Shown piece by piece: positions 38,474 through 49,553 of a stretch of DNA of 64,000 nucleotides. The first letter of the stretch is position 1; every line of letters starts with the position of its first letter. Location of the stretch: contig CM073542.1 in the NCBI GenBank assembly GCA_037074615.1, forward strand, positions 23,135,568 to 23,199,567. The letters run 5' to 3'. Under the pieces are notes generated by a model. The model was not told the DNA's origin. It worked only from the letters and a program-made list of their open reading frames with translations, and made no database searches. This DNA is from Leucaena leucocephala (lineage: Eukaryota; Streptophyta; Magnoliopsida; Fabales; Fabaceae). Position numbers and translations under genes: made by a program.

Positions 38474-39022
38474 AGAGCCAGTTTGAAAATAACTATAAAC
38501 GTAATTTTTAAGAGTTTTTAAGTCTAAATTTTAATTTAAATTTTTTTAAAATAAATAGTCATATTTATTTAAATAAATAATCATATTTATTTAAATAAAT
38601 TTTTAGATTAAATTATAATTTAAAATTAAAATTTTAGATAAGCTGGTTAGAGCAGCTTATAGAATAGTAAAAGTTTATGAATTAACCAATTACTATATTA
38701 CCCATAATTTTTCTTACACATTCTCTTCTATTTTTTCTTACTCCCTCTCTCTTATCTCCTACTTTTTCTCTATTTTCTTTCTTATACTATCTCTCATCTC
38801 TTATCTCTCCTCATTTAATACTCATACTATTTTTCGTAATTTATCAATAATAAAAGTACTTTTGAAAATAACTATACAAACACTCATTTATTCAAAACCA
38901 ATTTTTTTCATAAACTCTTCTTCAAAAACCCTTTTCTATAAGCTGCCCATAAGCCATTTTCTTTCATAACCCATTTTCTTTCATAAACCCGTTTTTAAAA
39001 TCCTATCCAAACACACATTTAG
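38474..39022 (-). repeat. Dispersed repeat R1, copy a
   Basis: Reverse copy. Landmarks, read on plus, are ttagataagctggttagagc, attactatattaccc, a pyrimidine-rich CTCTCT/TTCTC tract, tcatttaatactcatac, acactcatttattcaaaacc and final ccaaacacaca. Eight copies exist in this window. Confidence 0.8.
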
Positions 39023-39496
39023 TGTGTTTAAATGAAGCTAAAATTTAGGTTTTAAATTTAAATTTAAGTAAAATTTAGGTTTTAAAATTTTTTAAAATAA
39101 ATAATTATATTTGTTCAAACGAACTTATGGCCTAAATCATAATTTAAAATTGAAGTTTTAGACAAATTGGTCAGAGTAGTTTATGGAATAGTAAAAGAAC
39201 TTATAAACTAACCAATTACTATATTACCTCTACTTTTTCTTACACCTTCTCTTACACCCTCTTTCTTCTCTCTTCTTACACCGTCTCTCCTCTTCTCTCT
39301 TCTCATTTAATACTCATATTTTTTTCATAATTTACTAATAATAAAAGCACTTTTAGGAATAACTATCCAAACACTCATTTATTCAAAACCATTATTTTTT
39401 CATAAACTCTTATCCAAAAGTCCTTTTTCTAAAAGTTGTCTAAAAACCCTTTTTTTTATAAGAATATTTCTAAAATCTTATCCAAATGAGCCCTTA
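39021..39496 (-). repeat. Dispersed repeat R1, copy b
   Basis: Directly abuts copy a in the same orientation, with the same landmarks (agacaaattggtcagagtag, atttaatactcata, acactcatttattcaaaacc, ccaaatgagccctta). Confidence 0.8.
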
Positions 39497-39514
39497 ATAT
39501 ACTTACGTATAATT

Positions 39515-39885
39515 AAGTGTCCATTCAATTTCTTTTAAAATTTATTTTTAACTTAAATTAAAATAAATAAATAGCTGTTAAATATAAAAAAATACTACTA
39601 GAGTAAATCATAATTTTAGATAATCTTTTGGGGGGTTTGACTAAAGTATTTTTAGGCTATATAATAATCACTTTATATATGCTTTTTTTCTTTATTATTT
39701 TACCCCGTGTGATTTCTGATAATTTATTTATAAAAAAAGATATTATTGTAATAACTATTTAAATATTTATTTATTTATAATCAATTTTTTTAAAAAAACT
39801 CCTCTATAAACAATTATCTAAAATCACTTTTAAATATTTTTTTTATAAATTAGTCTCTATAAGCTAAATAAAACGGTCCCTATAT
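39515..39885 (-). repeat. Dispersed repeat R1, copy c (diverged, shortened)
   Basis: The same order of blocks is recognisable but decayed: a ccattcaatt start, attattttacccc, taactatttaaatatttatt, ataaaacggtccctat end. Confidence 0.55.
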
Positions 39886-39942
39886 TTGGCAATTTAGACC
39901 TGCGTGCAAAAAGGATAAAATGGGAAAAGTATAATGGTGTAT

Positions 39943-40503
39943 GTGTGTGTTTGAATAGGATTTTAGAAAAAAGTTTATGAAAAAAATGGTAAAAGTTTAT
40001 GAAAAAATTGTTTTTTGAATAGTTTTTGAAAAATGACTTTTAGAAAAGAGTTTATGAAAAAAAAAGTTGTTCTGGATAAATGAATTTTTGGATAGTTATT
40101 ACCAAAAGGAGTTTTATAATTGAAAAATTACTAAAAATTGTATAATTTTATTAAAAGTATGAGAGACAAGAGATGAGAGAGGGTGAAAGAGAAATACCAT
40201 AAAGGGTAGAAAAGATAGAAGAAATATAGTACAAAAGATAAAAAAGAGATGAGATATAGTAAAAAATATAGAAAAAAGAGGAGATATGGTGTAAGAAAAA
40301 GTAATGGTATAATATGAATTGAATAGTTTATAAACTCTTTTACTATTATAAATGCTACTATGACCAGCTTATTTGAAACTATGGTTTGATCCAGAAGCCA
40401 TTTTAGATAAATATGACTGTTTATTTTAAAATTTTCTTAAACTAAAGTTTTACTCAATTTTTTTTAAAACTATAGTTTATATGAAAATCAAACAGGCCCT
40501 ATA
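39943..40503 (+). repeat. Dispersed repeat R1, copy d
   Basis: Forward copy: gtgtgtgtttgaatagg start, ggataaatgaatttttggat, a purine-rich gagatgagaga tract, gtgtaagaaaaagtaatggt, gaccagcttatttgaaacta and caaacaggccct end. The two ends are loosely inverted (tgtttg.../...caaaca). Confidence 0.75.
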
Positions 40504-40674
40504 TGTTAATTATACGGATGGGCTGTAGATTGACCTTTAGGTGAGCTCAAACTAGGTTGCATAAGAATTTTTTTTGGAAAAAGATAAAGAAAACCTATTT
40601 CAATTTTATACAGACAAATTGAACATCTTAATATTTTCGGCCCAATCTGTCATTTGTAAATTTATATATAAAGA

Positions 40675-41250
40675 TTAAATTAGTCTTTATTTTGCCAATA
40701 GTATTTGCAAATTTAACAATACGATTTATAACTTTGCCAATAGTATTTATAACTCTAATAATAATATTTATCACTCCTTTAATAGTATTTACAACTTTAT
40801 AAATAGTATTTACAAATCTTACAATGATATTTGTAACTTCCATAATGGTATTTATAACTTTAATAATGATGTTTGTAACTTTGATAATTGTATTTATAAC
40901 CTTGACAATAGTGTTTGTAACTTTGTCAATGATATTTACAATTTTTATAATGGTATTTATAACTTACCCAATAGTATTTTCAACTCCCATAACTGAGAAG
41001 AAGCAAATTTGTCAATGGTATTTGTAACTCCTATAATGAGATTTGTAATTTTGTCAATGGTATTTACAACTCCCACAACTGAGAAGAAACAACTTTGTCA
41101 ATATGATTAACAACTTTGTCAATAGTATTTATAATTATTGCTGGTATTTGACACTTCCACAGTGTAATTTGTAACTTTATCAATGGTATTTATAACTCCT
41201 CTAATAGAATTTATAACTTCAACAATAAGATTTATAACTTTTTCTAACAC
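40675..41250. repeat. 21-bp minisatellite array, left arm
   Basis: At least 14 consecutive 21-nt units beginning aat(a/g)(g/a)tattt, for example aatagtatttacaactttat, then more irregular units interrupted twice by an aactgagaagaa(g/a)caa motif. Because 21 is a multiple of three, the array gives artefactual open frames with seven-residue hydrophobic repeats on both strands. Confidence 0.9.
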
Positions 41251-41933
41251 ATTTAGAATTATGTAATGAAATAATTGCAATTATAAATATGAGCTTCTCT
41301 AGGATGATGTGTTTTCTATTTGCAGAAACATATCAGGTACAACTCACAAAAAAAATTCACAATAATCCTCTTTTTCTTTTGTAGAAATACATCAGATACA
41401 ACTCAATAAATAGATCCAAGCGTAGACAAAATTGTATGGTCATTGACAACAAAACTTATTGCACATTTGAGTTATTTGCCAAATGTAAGAGATAAAAAGA
41501 ATCAAAGATTTTAAGTATTGCATTTTTGCCATCTAAATAGCGCAATTAGATTTCTACTAAAATAAGATAAAATTATGACTAAAACATAGACCCATGTTTC
41601 CTTTCAACTTGACGCCCTTTCTCATAAACCTACTACTTAAATTTCAAAGCTAGATGTCATAGTCACCATTACAATTGGCTCTATAGAAATGTAAGGTTAT
41701 GGGCTAAAGGTGCAAAAATTTTATCAGTTGCTTCTCAAAAAAGTGAAACTCATTACACAAAAAGTGAAACAAAATGCAACATTAAACAAATATATATTGA
41801 TCAAAACACTCTAATTCAGCCCTAAAATTCTCAGAAAGATTGAGGAAGGAACTTCTGATGAAGGTAGAAAGGCATAGGAAGAAAGGATTCGTTCATGTTT
41901 TCTTTGCTTGAAGCAGTGAACTTTAGTGTCTTA

Positions 41934-42480
41934 TGGCCCATTTGGATAAGATTTTATAAAAAGGCTTATGAAAAAAGAGATTTTGGGTAGCTTTTAGAAA
42001 ATGATTTATGAAGATGAGTTTATAAAAAAAATAGTTTTGAATAAATGAGTGTTTGGATAATTATTTTCAGAAATACTTTTATTATTGATAAATTACAAAA
42101 AATAGTATGATTATTAAATATAGTAGAGATGAGAGAAAAGAGATGAGAGATGATAGATGGTGTAGAAGAGAAATAAGAGATGGGAGATAGTGTAGATGAG
42201 AGAAGGTGTAGAAAATATATGATAGGAGAGGGAGGGTATAGAAAAGAGAAGAGAGAAGAGAGAAGGTGTAAGAAAAAGTAGGGATAATATAGTAATTAGT
42301 TAATCAATAAACTCTTTTACTGTTCCATCAAATACTCTGACCAGATCATCTGAAACTTTTGTTTTAGACTATAGTTTAATCCAAAAGCCCTTTTAAACAA
42401 ATATAACTGTTTATTTTAAATTTTATCAAAACATAAGTTTTACCAAAACCTAGGTTTTGGTTAAAACCAAACACCCACTT
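41934..42480 (+). repeat. Dispersed repeat R1, copy e (nested in foldback element)
   Basis: Forward copy: ggcccatttggataagattt start, gaataaatgagtgtttggat, attgataaattac, purine-rich gagatgagag tract, gtgtaagaaaaagtaggg, accaaacaccca end. Confidence 0.85.
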
Positions 42481-42486
42481 AATATA

Positions 42487-42991
42487 GTGTGTGTTTGGAA
42501 TTTTTTGTTAAACTAGCTTATGAAAAAACGGGCTTATAGACAACTTATGGAAAAGGGCTTTTCTAAAAGAATTTATAGAAAAAAAGTTATTGTGAATAAA
42601 TGAGTGTTTGAATAGTTATTTGTAGAATGGGTTTTATGATTGGTAAATGATCAAAAAGGGTATGAGTATTAAATGAGAAGAGATAAGAGATGAAAGGAGA
42701 GATGAGAGAGAGTGTAAGAAAGAAAAGAGAGAGAAAGTAGGAGAGAGGAGAGATGGTGTAAGAAAAAATAGGAGAGAGGGTGTAAGAAAAAGTAGGGGTA
42801 ATATAGTAATTAGTTAGTTCATAAGCTATTTTACTGTTCAATAAGCTGCTCTGATCAGTTTATCTGAAACCTTAGTTTTAAACCATGGTTTAGTCCAAAA
42901 ATACGTTTGAACAAATATAGCTGTTTGTTTTAAAATTTCTCCAAACCTAAGTTTGAAACTTAGGTTTGGAGAGTTTCTAAACAGGCCTATA
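42487..42991 (+). repeat. Dispersed repeat R1, copy f (nested in foldback element)
   Basis: Adjacent forward copy: gtgtgtgtttgg start, gaataaatgagtgtttgaat, gagtattaaatgaga, gggtaatatagtaattagtt, gatcagtttatctgaaacct, and ctaaacaggcctat end. Confidence 0.85.
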
Positions 42992-43104
42992 GTTTCCCAT
43001 GCGTGTAAAAGGTCTCCTGCCAATTTGTAGCTCAGTCATAAAAGTCTTCTGCAAGGTTCGTTTTCCATGACCACTGACAATTTCTTCTTCACATTAATAA
43101 AGAA

Positions 43105-43392
43105 TATACTTGCAAATACTATTATAAAAGTTGCAAATACTATTGACAAAATTACAAACACTATTATCAAAGTTGCTAACACTATTGTCAAAGTTGAAAA
43201 TATCATTGTCAAAGTTATAAATATCATTATGGGAGGTACAAATAGTATTGTTAGATTTATAAATATTATTGGCAAAGTTATAAATACCATTATAGGAGTG
43301 GTAAATATCATTGTTAGAGTTACAAATACCATTAATAAAGTTATAAATCGTATTGTTAAATTTATAAATATTATTGGCAAAGTGAAAACTAA
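43105..43392. repeat. 21-bp minisatellite array, right arm (inverted)
   Basis: About 13 units of 21 nt in the opposite orientation to the left array, for example aatactattgacaaaattac and aataccattaataaagttat. It is followed by gtgaaaactaatttaatctt, which mirrors the start of the left array. Confidence 0.9.
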
Positions 43393-44868
43393 TTTAATCT
43401 TTACACATAAATTTACAAATGATATCTTGAGCCTCCTACCCAATCTGTCATTTTCAATATTACGATACATAATTTATCTTTATAAAATTAAAATGTTTTT
43501 TTAATATTTTTTTCCCTTTTTTTTGTTTTTTAAATTTATAACATGTTTATATATTCTTATGTATTTTATTAACATAATTTGCATCTTATCAATCTAGTAG
43601 AGCTTATATGAAATTAAAGATAAGATTTTTTTAGTATTATATAATACTCAATATTATGATCTTATTTTTCATGCACTTCAAATATCATAATCTTATTTAT
43701 TATATAATTTTATCTATAATCTTTTTTATTTAGTATAATTTCATCTATAATTATAAAATTATATCATAAATAAAATTAAGATATTAGACATATATAATAA
43801 ATAAAATTATTATATTAAATGCTGTATAAGCTTGTTTTTTATGGCTTATATATGAATTTAGATATTTTAGGATTTTGCTAAAACCTTTTACAGAAAATTT
43901 GGGATGAAGGATTGAAAATACATGCAATTTTAAATTTAGACTTGTAGGTCCCTTTGCCTGATTTATGCTCTCCCTCCCTAACAGAATGATGGCTTAGTAA
44001 ATATTATCCGAATCGGACCATAAAACGGTCTTGATATTTGTCTAAGTCTAAATTAAATCTCCTTTTTTTTTGTTATTTTTTTATATAAAAAAATAATTTT
44101 TATTTCTTAAAAGGTTTTTGAGGTGTTAAAGTGATAAATGTTCTTTGAATTTCACTTTGAATAATGTCTGAAAGATTGAATTTGATCAGTTTCAATCATT
44201 CCGAAGATCCGAATCTTTGACTGTTTAAAAGAACCAAAAAGATACCTTCCTTATCTGTTGATATTAAAAAAAAATAAAATAAATTTTTTACTCAATATAA
44301 ATATCCTCCTATTAAATATAATAATTTTATAAATATTTATATAAAATTTATATTTATATACATATCAAATTATATACAAACTAAATTATTTATTATTTAT
44401 GAATTCTGTTATTAATATATTTTTTTACCATTACTATTATTTAAGCTATAATGATTCATGACCTGTATATCTAAAAATATATTTTAATAATATTATATAA
44501 AAATAATGAGTAGTTTCAAAATACCAATAGCAATAGCAACTTAATTTTAAGTAAATAGCAGTTAGATTGCACAAATTTATAACTCCCTCAAAACATATTA
44601 AAAAGTACCAAATTCATAACTCAATTAAAAGTAGCCTTTTTTAAAATTAATAAATTTTGTTCTTTAGAAATGACAAGTAGATTTAGCAAATTAAAACCTA
44701 GGAAGGCTCACTTGTTATTTATATAAAATCAAATTGGTAGATACATAAAACTAAGTTGTTATACATTAAGAACCATCTTCACAAGACGAAACCAGCAACT
44801 AGCTGGACTTAGTTGATATTTACATATATGAAAACTAAATTGTTATCTTTTAAAATTACTTGTCTTTC

Positions 44869-45141
44869 ACCCATTATCAATGGATTCAGTTGGCGAAAGA
44901 GTGAGACATGCGACTATTTAGAACGCATTTGAACTCTAGAGAGTACTATTTTATTGTGGTTCCAATCGCAACGTTTGGGGAGATATCATAGTTCTTAAGT
45001 ACCTAGGTTTACGCCTAAGGGTAATAGACAGCTCACCCTACCCGATATTGGTATCGCCTAAGAGGAAGGGAGACTTCACCCTACTCTTAGATCGTAGGTG
45101 AGTTAACCCCTTTCTAAATTTTTTTTTATCAAAAAAAAAAC
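44869..45141 (+). mobile_element. SINE, family B, copy 1
   Basis: A tRNA-like head (ttggcgaaagagtgagacat, resembling an A box; gcatttgaactctagaga, weak B box), a body with cctaggtttacgcctaaggg and ttagatcgtaggtgagt, and a T/A-rich tail (tttttttttatcaaaaaaaa). It is flanked by an imperfect 17-bp target-site duplication, aaaa(t/c)tacttgtctttc, at 44852-44868 and 45142-45158. Confidence 0.85.
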
Positions 45142-45484
45142 AAAACTACTTGTCTTTCGTCATCGATGCCACTTTGTAAATTAGATTGTGAATTTCATAT
45201 TTTATTATCATTTTTTTATTTAATATAAAAATTAGATAATTAATTTATAAATATTAAAAAAATAATTAAATTATAATTTAAAATAAATAATTTTAATTTT
45301 TTAAAATACTTTTTTTAACCATGTGCGTTATAAATAACCCTTAATAGAAATTCCCTTTACTATGTAGAGTCAATAGGATATTTTAGAAAAAAATTTAAAA
45401 GACAAAATTAATTGAGATTTTGAATTTTACTCTATAACAAAAAGGGCAAGTAATAGGAAGAATGAATTTCTTATATTCTTTCAA

Positions 45485-45700
45485 TACATTTAGTTTAAGA
45501 GTTAATCTTAATTATAAATATATAATATATTTTTTATATTTATTAATTTTTTAAGTTATTTTAGTAATATTTCTATAATAATAATTAAGTAAAAGAGAGA
45601 GAAAGGGATAAAATTAAAAAAAGATAATTATGATATTTTAAAAAATATATATATTTTATTAATTAATTTAATTAACTATTTTAATATAATTAAGTTATTA
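45485..45700. repeat. AT-rich dispersed repeat, copy 3
   Basis: Colinear with 17500-17720 and 1-160: tataatatattttttatatt, aataattaagtaaaag, purine-rich block, attaattaatttaatta. Confidence 0.5.
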
Positions 45701-46110
45701 AATGGGCCTATATTTATGATGGGAGGAGTACGCATGGAACACATAGCATTTGCTGACTCGGCTTACCACATTTGAGCCTTGTTAAGGAAAGATAAGCATG
45801 GGGATTAAATTAAAGGAAGAATAATTAGTTAGTTAGTGAAGGGAATTGTATTGGCAATTGGCATGATAATGATGGATTGCTTTATGTGGGAGGAGTTGGG
45901 TGAGAGCAATAAGCGCCAAAACTATAGTGAGCGTGGAACGAACTGTCCCTCATTTTTGTGGCCACTATTATGACTAACACATATATGCATGACTCCTTGC
46001 AATCATTACTACCAAATCCCTAATTGGCTCTCTCTAGACTATAGAATCTAGAAGGCGAATTTCTAAAGAAAGGTGTGCCTACCAATCATGCCTTCCATTT
46101 TTTCACATTA

Positions 46111-46138
46111 ATTATTATTATTATTATTATTATTATTC
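46111..46138. repeat. (ATT)n microsatellite
   Basis: About nine uninterrupted ATT units. They explain the Ile run in the open frame that crosses them. Confidence 0.9.
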
Positions 46139-47690
46139 ATTCTGCTTGTCCTACATCATTAGACTCTCCTATCTCTTACTTACTGTCCCCCCAACCCCCC
46201 CTCTCCGTTTGCCCTTCTCTTTCCAAATATAATCCATTCATTCATTACGTATATCTCCATACCTTTTGACAACATCATTTCCCCTCTTCTTCTTTCTTCC
46301 CATAGGGCATGTTTAATAGTATGGAAGTTGAAGTAAAAAACTAAAAATGAAAAAAAAAGTATAATCAAATAAATAAAAATTATTTCTATTTTAAATTTTA
46401 ATATTTTAAATTATTTTAGTTTTATTAAAAAAATTAGAAAATAATACAAGAGAAATAGAAGTGAAATATTTTAAACTATTTTACCTCGAGATATAAAATT
46501 TATAGATAATTTTAATATTTTTTAAGTTAAAAAAATATTTTTAAATTATTTTACCTCAAATTATAAAAAAATATATATATCAATTTCATACTCCTTTCTA
46601 ACCTACTAAATAAACTTTTAAAATTATTTTCAGTTTAATTCTATTTTTACTTCTACTTCAATTTCTACTTTTACTTCTATTAAAAATTCTTTTATCCTAT
46701 CAAGTGTATCTTAATTTTTTGAAGATGGAAATATACATAACTCCCCAACCCTAAACTTTACATTATGTGTAAATAATCCTTTTAAATTTGAAAACTTTAC
46801 AATAAATTATCCTAAACTCCAACAGTTTTATTTACTATTTATCTATATATATTTTAATTTTTTCCTATATGTATACAACTCAAAGTTTGAGAGGAGTATA
46901 TGTACTACAATATAATTTAAAGGGGTATATGATTTATGGTTGGAGTTTATTTATATAGAGTTGTAAGTTTAGATTAGTTTGTTATTAATTTTTACAAGTT
47001 AAAAACTTAAAAGAGCTATTTGTACATGGTTCAAAAGTGAGAAGAGTTTTATTTGATCTAGTTTTTTTTTTTTAAAAAAATATGATTTGATGTTAGATTG
47101 AATTAATATTTTTTCCCAAAAATAAATATGTGATATATTTAGAGAAATATATAAAGAAATAATTCTATAAACATAACAAAGGAAGAATGACCTTATACAT
47201 AATTATTTATCTTTATATATATATTTCTGAAGGTATGAATATAAGGGATCTTACATTATCTCACACACCGTTCTTCCATTATTTAAGAATCCTAAAATCC
47301 TGATACTTAGATTAATTTGCTCACAAAAAGTTTATAATCCTATTTGGTTTGAGTTACATTAATCGAAATCTAATACGGATTAAATTAATTTTTTTATACA
47401 AGATTAAATTAATATTTTCTTAATACATGCATGCCCTCATGAACTTCTGGCGTGGCAGAGGACCACTCTCCAATGGCACAAAACCCAAGCCTTAAACTCT
47501 TATAAAGAAAAACAATGTACACTTTGGATCCAAATTAATCTTTTGTTCCTAGGCCCATTTTCAAGTTAGACAAATTTTGCCAGTACCCATAATGAATTTA
47601 ATAACCCTTTGTTTGTAACAAAAAAAATCCCATCGTCAATGAGCACTTGAGCAGTAGTCACTTGATATCTGAATATGAAAATTTAGCAAC

Positions 47691-47937
47691 CCATCAAGAT
47701 AAAATATATGACTATTTAAAATATATTTAATTTTTAGAAAGTATTATTTTATTGTAATTTTAGTCATAACACTTAGAAAAATATTCTAATTTTTAAGTGT
47801 CTAGGTTTACATTTAAAAATAACTGACGATTTGTCCTTTTTGACATTAATATCACCTAAAAAAAAGAAAATTTTATTTTACTTTAGATCGTGAGTAAACA
47901 AAATCTCTTTCCAAATATTCTTATATAAAAAAAAATA
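47691..47937 (+). mobile_element. SINE, family B, copy 2 (decayed)
   Basis: Diverged copy of the element at 55260-55524: atgactatttaaaatatatt, ttattgtaattttagtcata, ctaggtttac, tagatcgtgagta and an A-rich end. Flanked by aaaattt(a/g)gcaac at 47678-47690 and 47938-47950. Confidence 0.8.
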
Positions 47938-48171
47938 AAAATTTGGCAACAGAATTACGCGTAACTAGTCAAATGTAATGGTTCTGAAAACTATTGAGTA
48001 ACAATAGTTTCATCTCTAGCACCCAACAATTAATATATCTCTTATACAATAACAAATTTTATCCTACTAAGCGAGATAAATCACATGATACTATTATATT
48101 CTATTAAATATTAAATATTTAAATAAATTGTTAATAAAAAAGTAAAGTTTCATAACCCAAAAAAATTAAAT

Positions 48172-48238
48172 TGGCCCATGCAAGTCTCAAACCAGCGACC
48201 TTCGCGTTACTAGCACGACACTCTAACCAATAGGACAT
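48172..48238 (-). other. tRNA-Thr(AGT)-like relic
   Basis: On the minus strand: tcctattggttagagtg (A-box-like), an anticodon arm TCGTG-CTAGTAA-CGCGA with all five pairs (one G-T) and anticodon AGT, and a B-box-like GCTGGTTTGAGACTTGC with one mismatch in the stem. The acceptor and D stems do not pair, so it is not a functional tRNA. It is either a tRNA pseudogene or the head of a SINE. Confidence 0.5.
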
Positions 48239-49553
48239 AAATTAACATATCTAATATAAACAAGAATATATAAGTATTATTTCTTGTTTATTTTATTCTT
48301 TTGTTAATTTTATTTATAAACCATGGTTAATGGCGTGCAAATTCATCTACACACAAGCCATTTCTTTTTAGCAACTTATTTTTCAAACTTCGTGGAATGT
48401 ATGAAAACCACACTATTATAAAGATATTAGGAAGAATCAAGCAAGTCTCTCTTACATGACACGAAGGAATTTTACAACCCAAAGGTATTATTTGAAAATA
48501 TTCCTATCCTTTGGGTATTTACAGACAACTGAACGGTTACCTTTCAATAATTGCATGTTGGCAGTGAAGCTATCTGTAAGTAATATAACAATTCCATATC
48601 ATAAAAGGCTAAAAGATACCTTCCATAAGCAGCCGTTAAACACGGACGCCTATAGACAATAAAGGATTGTATGAAGATGTCTGCACTCATTAGAAACTAG
48701 ATCAGCAACTTCCAGGTTAGGGCAGCTGAGGAGGCCACAGGGCTGATAAGTCATATTAGATCCTCTGCTGTTGTACATCGTATATTCAAGTGTTGTTGCC
48801 TCGTGAGAAGGCCTGAAAGAGGATCACTTTCGGTCGAACTAGAATTTACCTTGAGCAAAACCTGTGATGGCATCAAAATTCATTCAAATGTAAATTGAAA
48901 TGTTATCATTTTAGTCGACGAGAAATAGAAAATGAAGGGGCTACATAATGCTAAGCCATTAACATGGTCAATAAAGGAAGGATTTCACAAATAACATTAA
49001 AGACAGAAAACCCTCTTTCAGATACGTTTGCTAATTTCTTTACATAAAAATATGACGTACGAATATTTCAGTTTCAGAATTCAATGTCACATGATTAAAT
49101 GAATTAAAAACATTTCTCTGCACATTATTTTGATAACTTGATAGCAGACACATAAGGTTCACTTAATTTTTCAAGGCACTTTCTTGGGTATCAATGGACA
49201 TCAGAGAAAATAATTGGTTCAATGCAATCATATTCACCAATGATCTTTGGGTCTATTGACTCCTCTACTTCTTGAAGAAGAATGGAGAATGAAGGAAAGG
49301 CATGATAATTTCCATATGCCACAATTCAAGCCTCCCCATTCATCATAAGAAAAAAATTATCAACTAAAGAATAATATGGGAGTTACTCTTACCAGAATAA
49401 GATCACACAGATGATTCAACGAACATTTCTGACATTGAAGCATGCAGCATGAGAGATGTGGATCACATCAAATACCCATGTATTGTACACAGCCTTAAGA
49501 GTCATAAAACATAAAAGCTTATGGGCATATAAGCTCACAAGCTCACTTGTTTG

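Larger units (their letters stand above)
37382..40570. other. SAP promoter side and repeat-dense spacer
   Basis: About 37382-37700 is the upstream region of SAP (minus-strand gene). Beyond this the DNA is AT-rich and from 38.47 kb is almost filled by four copies of the roughly 540-bp dispersed repeat: three reverse (38474-39885) and one forward (39943-40503). No gene seen. Confidence 0.6.
40575..43520. mobile_element. Foldback-like element with 21-bp minisatellite arms
   Basis: The left arm (about 40575-41016) and the right arm (about 43070-43520) are inverted copies of each other. Reading inward, both hold an outer unique part, cccaatctgtcat, tcatttgtaaatttat, aaagattaaattag, then a degenerate 21-bp tandem array (consensus about aatagtatttataactttgcc, or its complement), then a gaagaag-type motif. 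There are about 14 units in the left arm (the array continues more loosely to about 41250) and about 13 in the right. The roughly 2-kb centre has no transposase frame, and two R1 repeats are nested in it. The architecture fits non-autonomous foldback elements or MULEs with long inverted repeats. Exact ends and target-site duplication could not be fixed because the flanks are A/T homopolymers. Confidence 0.75.
43521..49553. other. AT-rich intergenic region with two SINEs
   Basis: No supported gene. It contains two family-B SINEs (44869-45141 and 47691-47937), an old AT-rich repeat (about 45485-45700), an (ATT)n tract (46111-46138), a probable inverted-repeat element around 46309-46715 (ends rich in gaagtaaaa / ttttacttc), and a tRNA-like relic (48172-48238). 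About 45720-46080 is less AT-rich but shows no gene. 48.3-49.55 kb is of mixed composition and may hold 3' UTR sequence of the minus-strand PPR gene. Confidence 0.55.

Noticed and set aside
40628..43504. Open frames on both strands with seven-residue repeats such as VFITLTI or NTIIKVA
   Set aside because: They are translations of the 21-bp minisatellite; a period divisible by three keeps all frames open. No start context, no family, and both strands are equally open.
48172..48238. Functional tRNA-Thr gene
   Set aside because: Acceptor and D stems do not pair, so only a relic is claimed.
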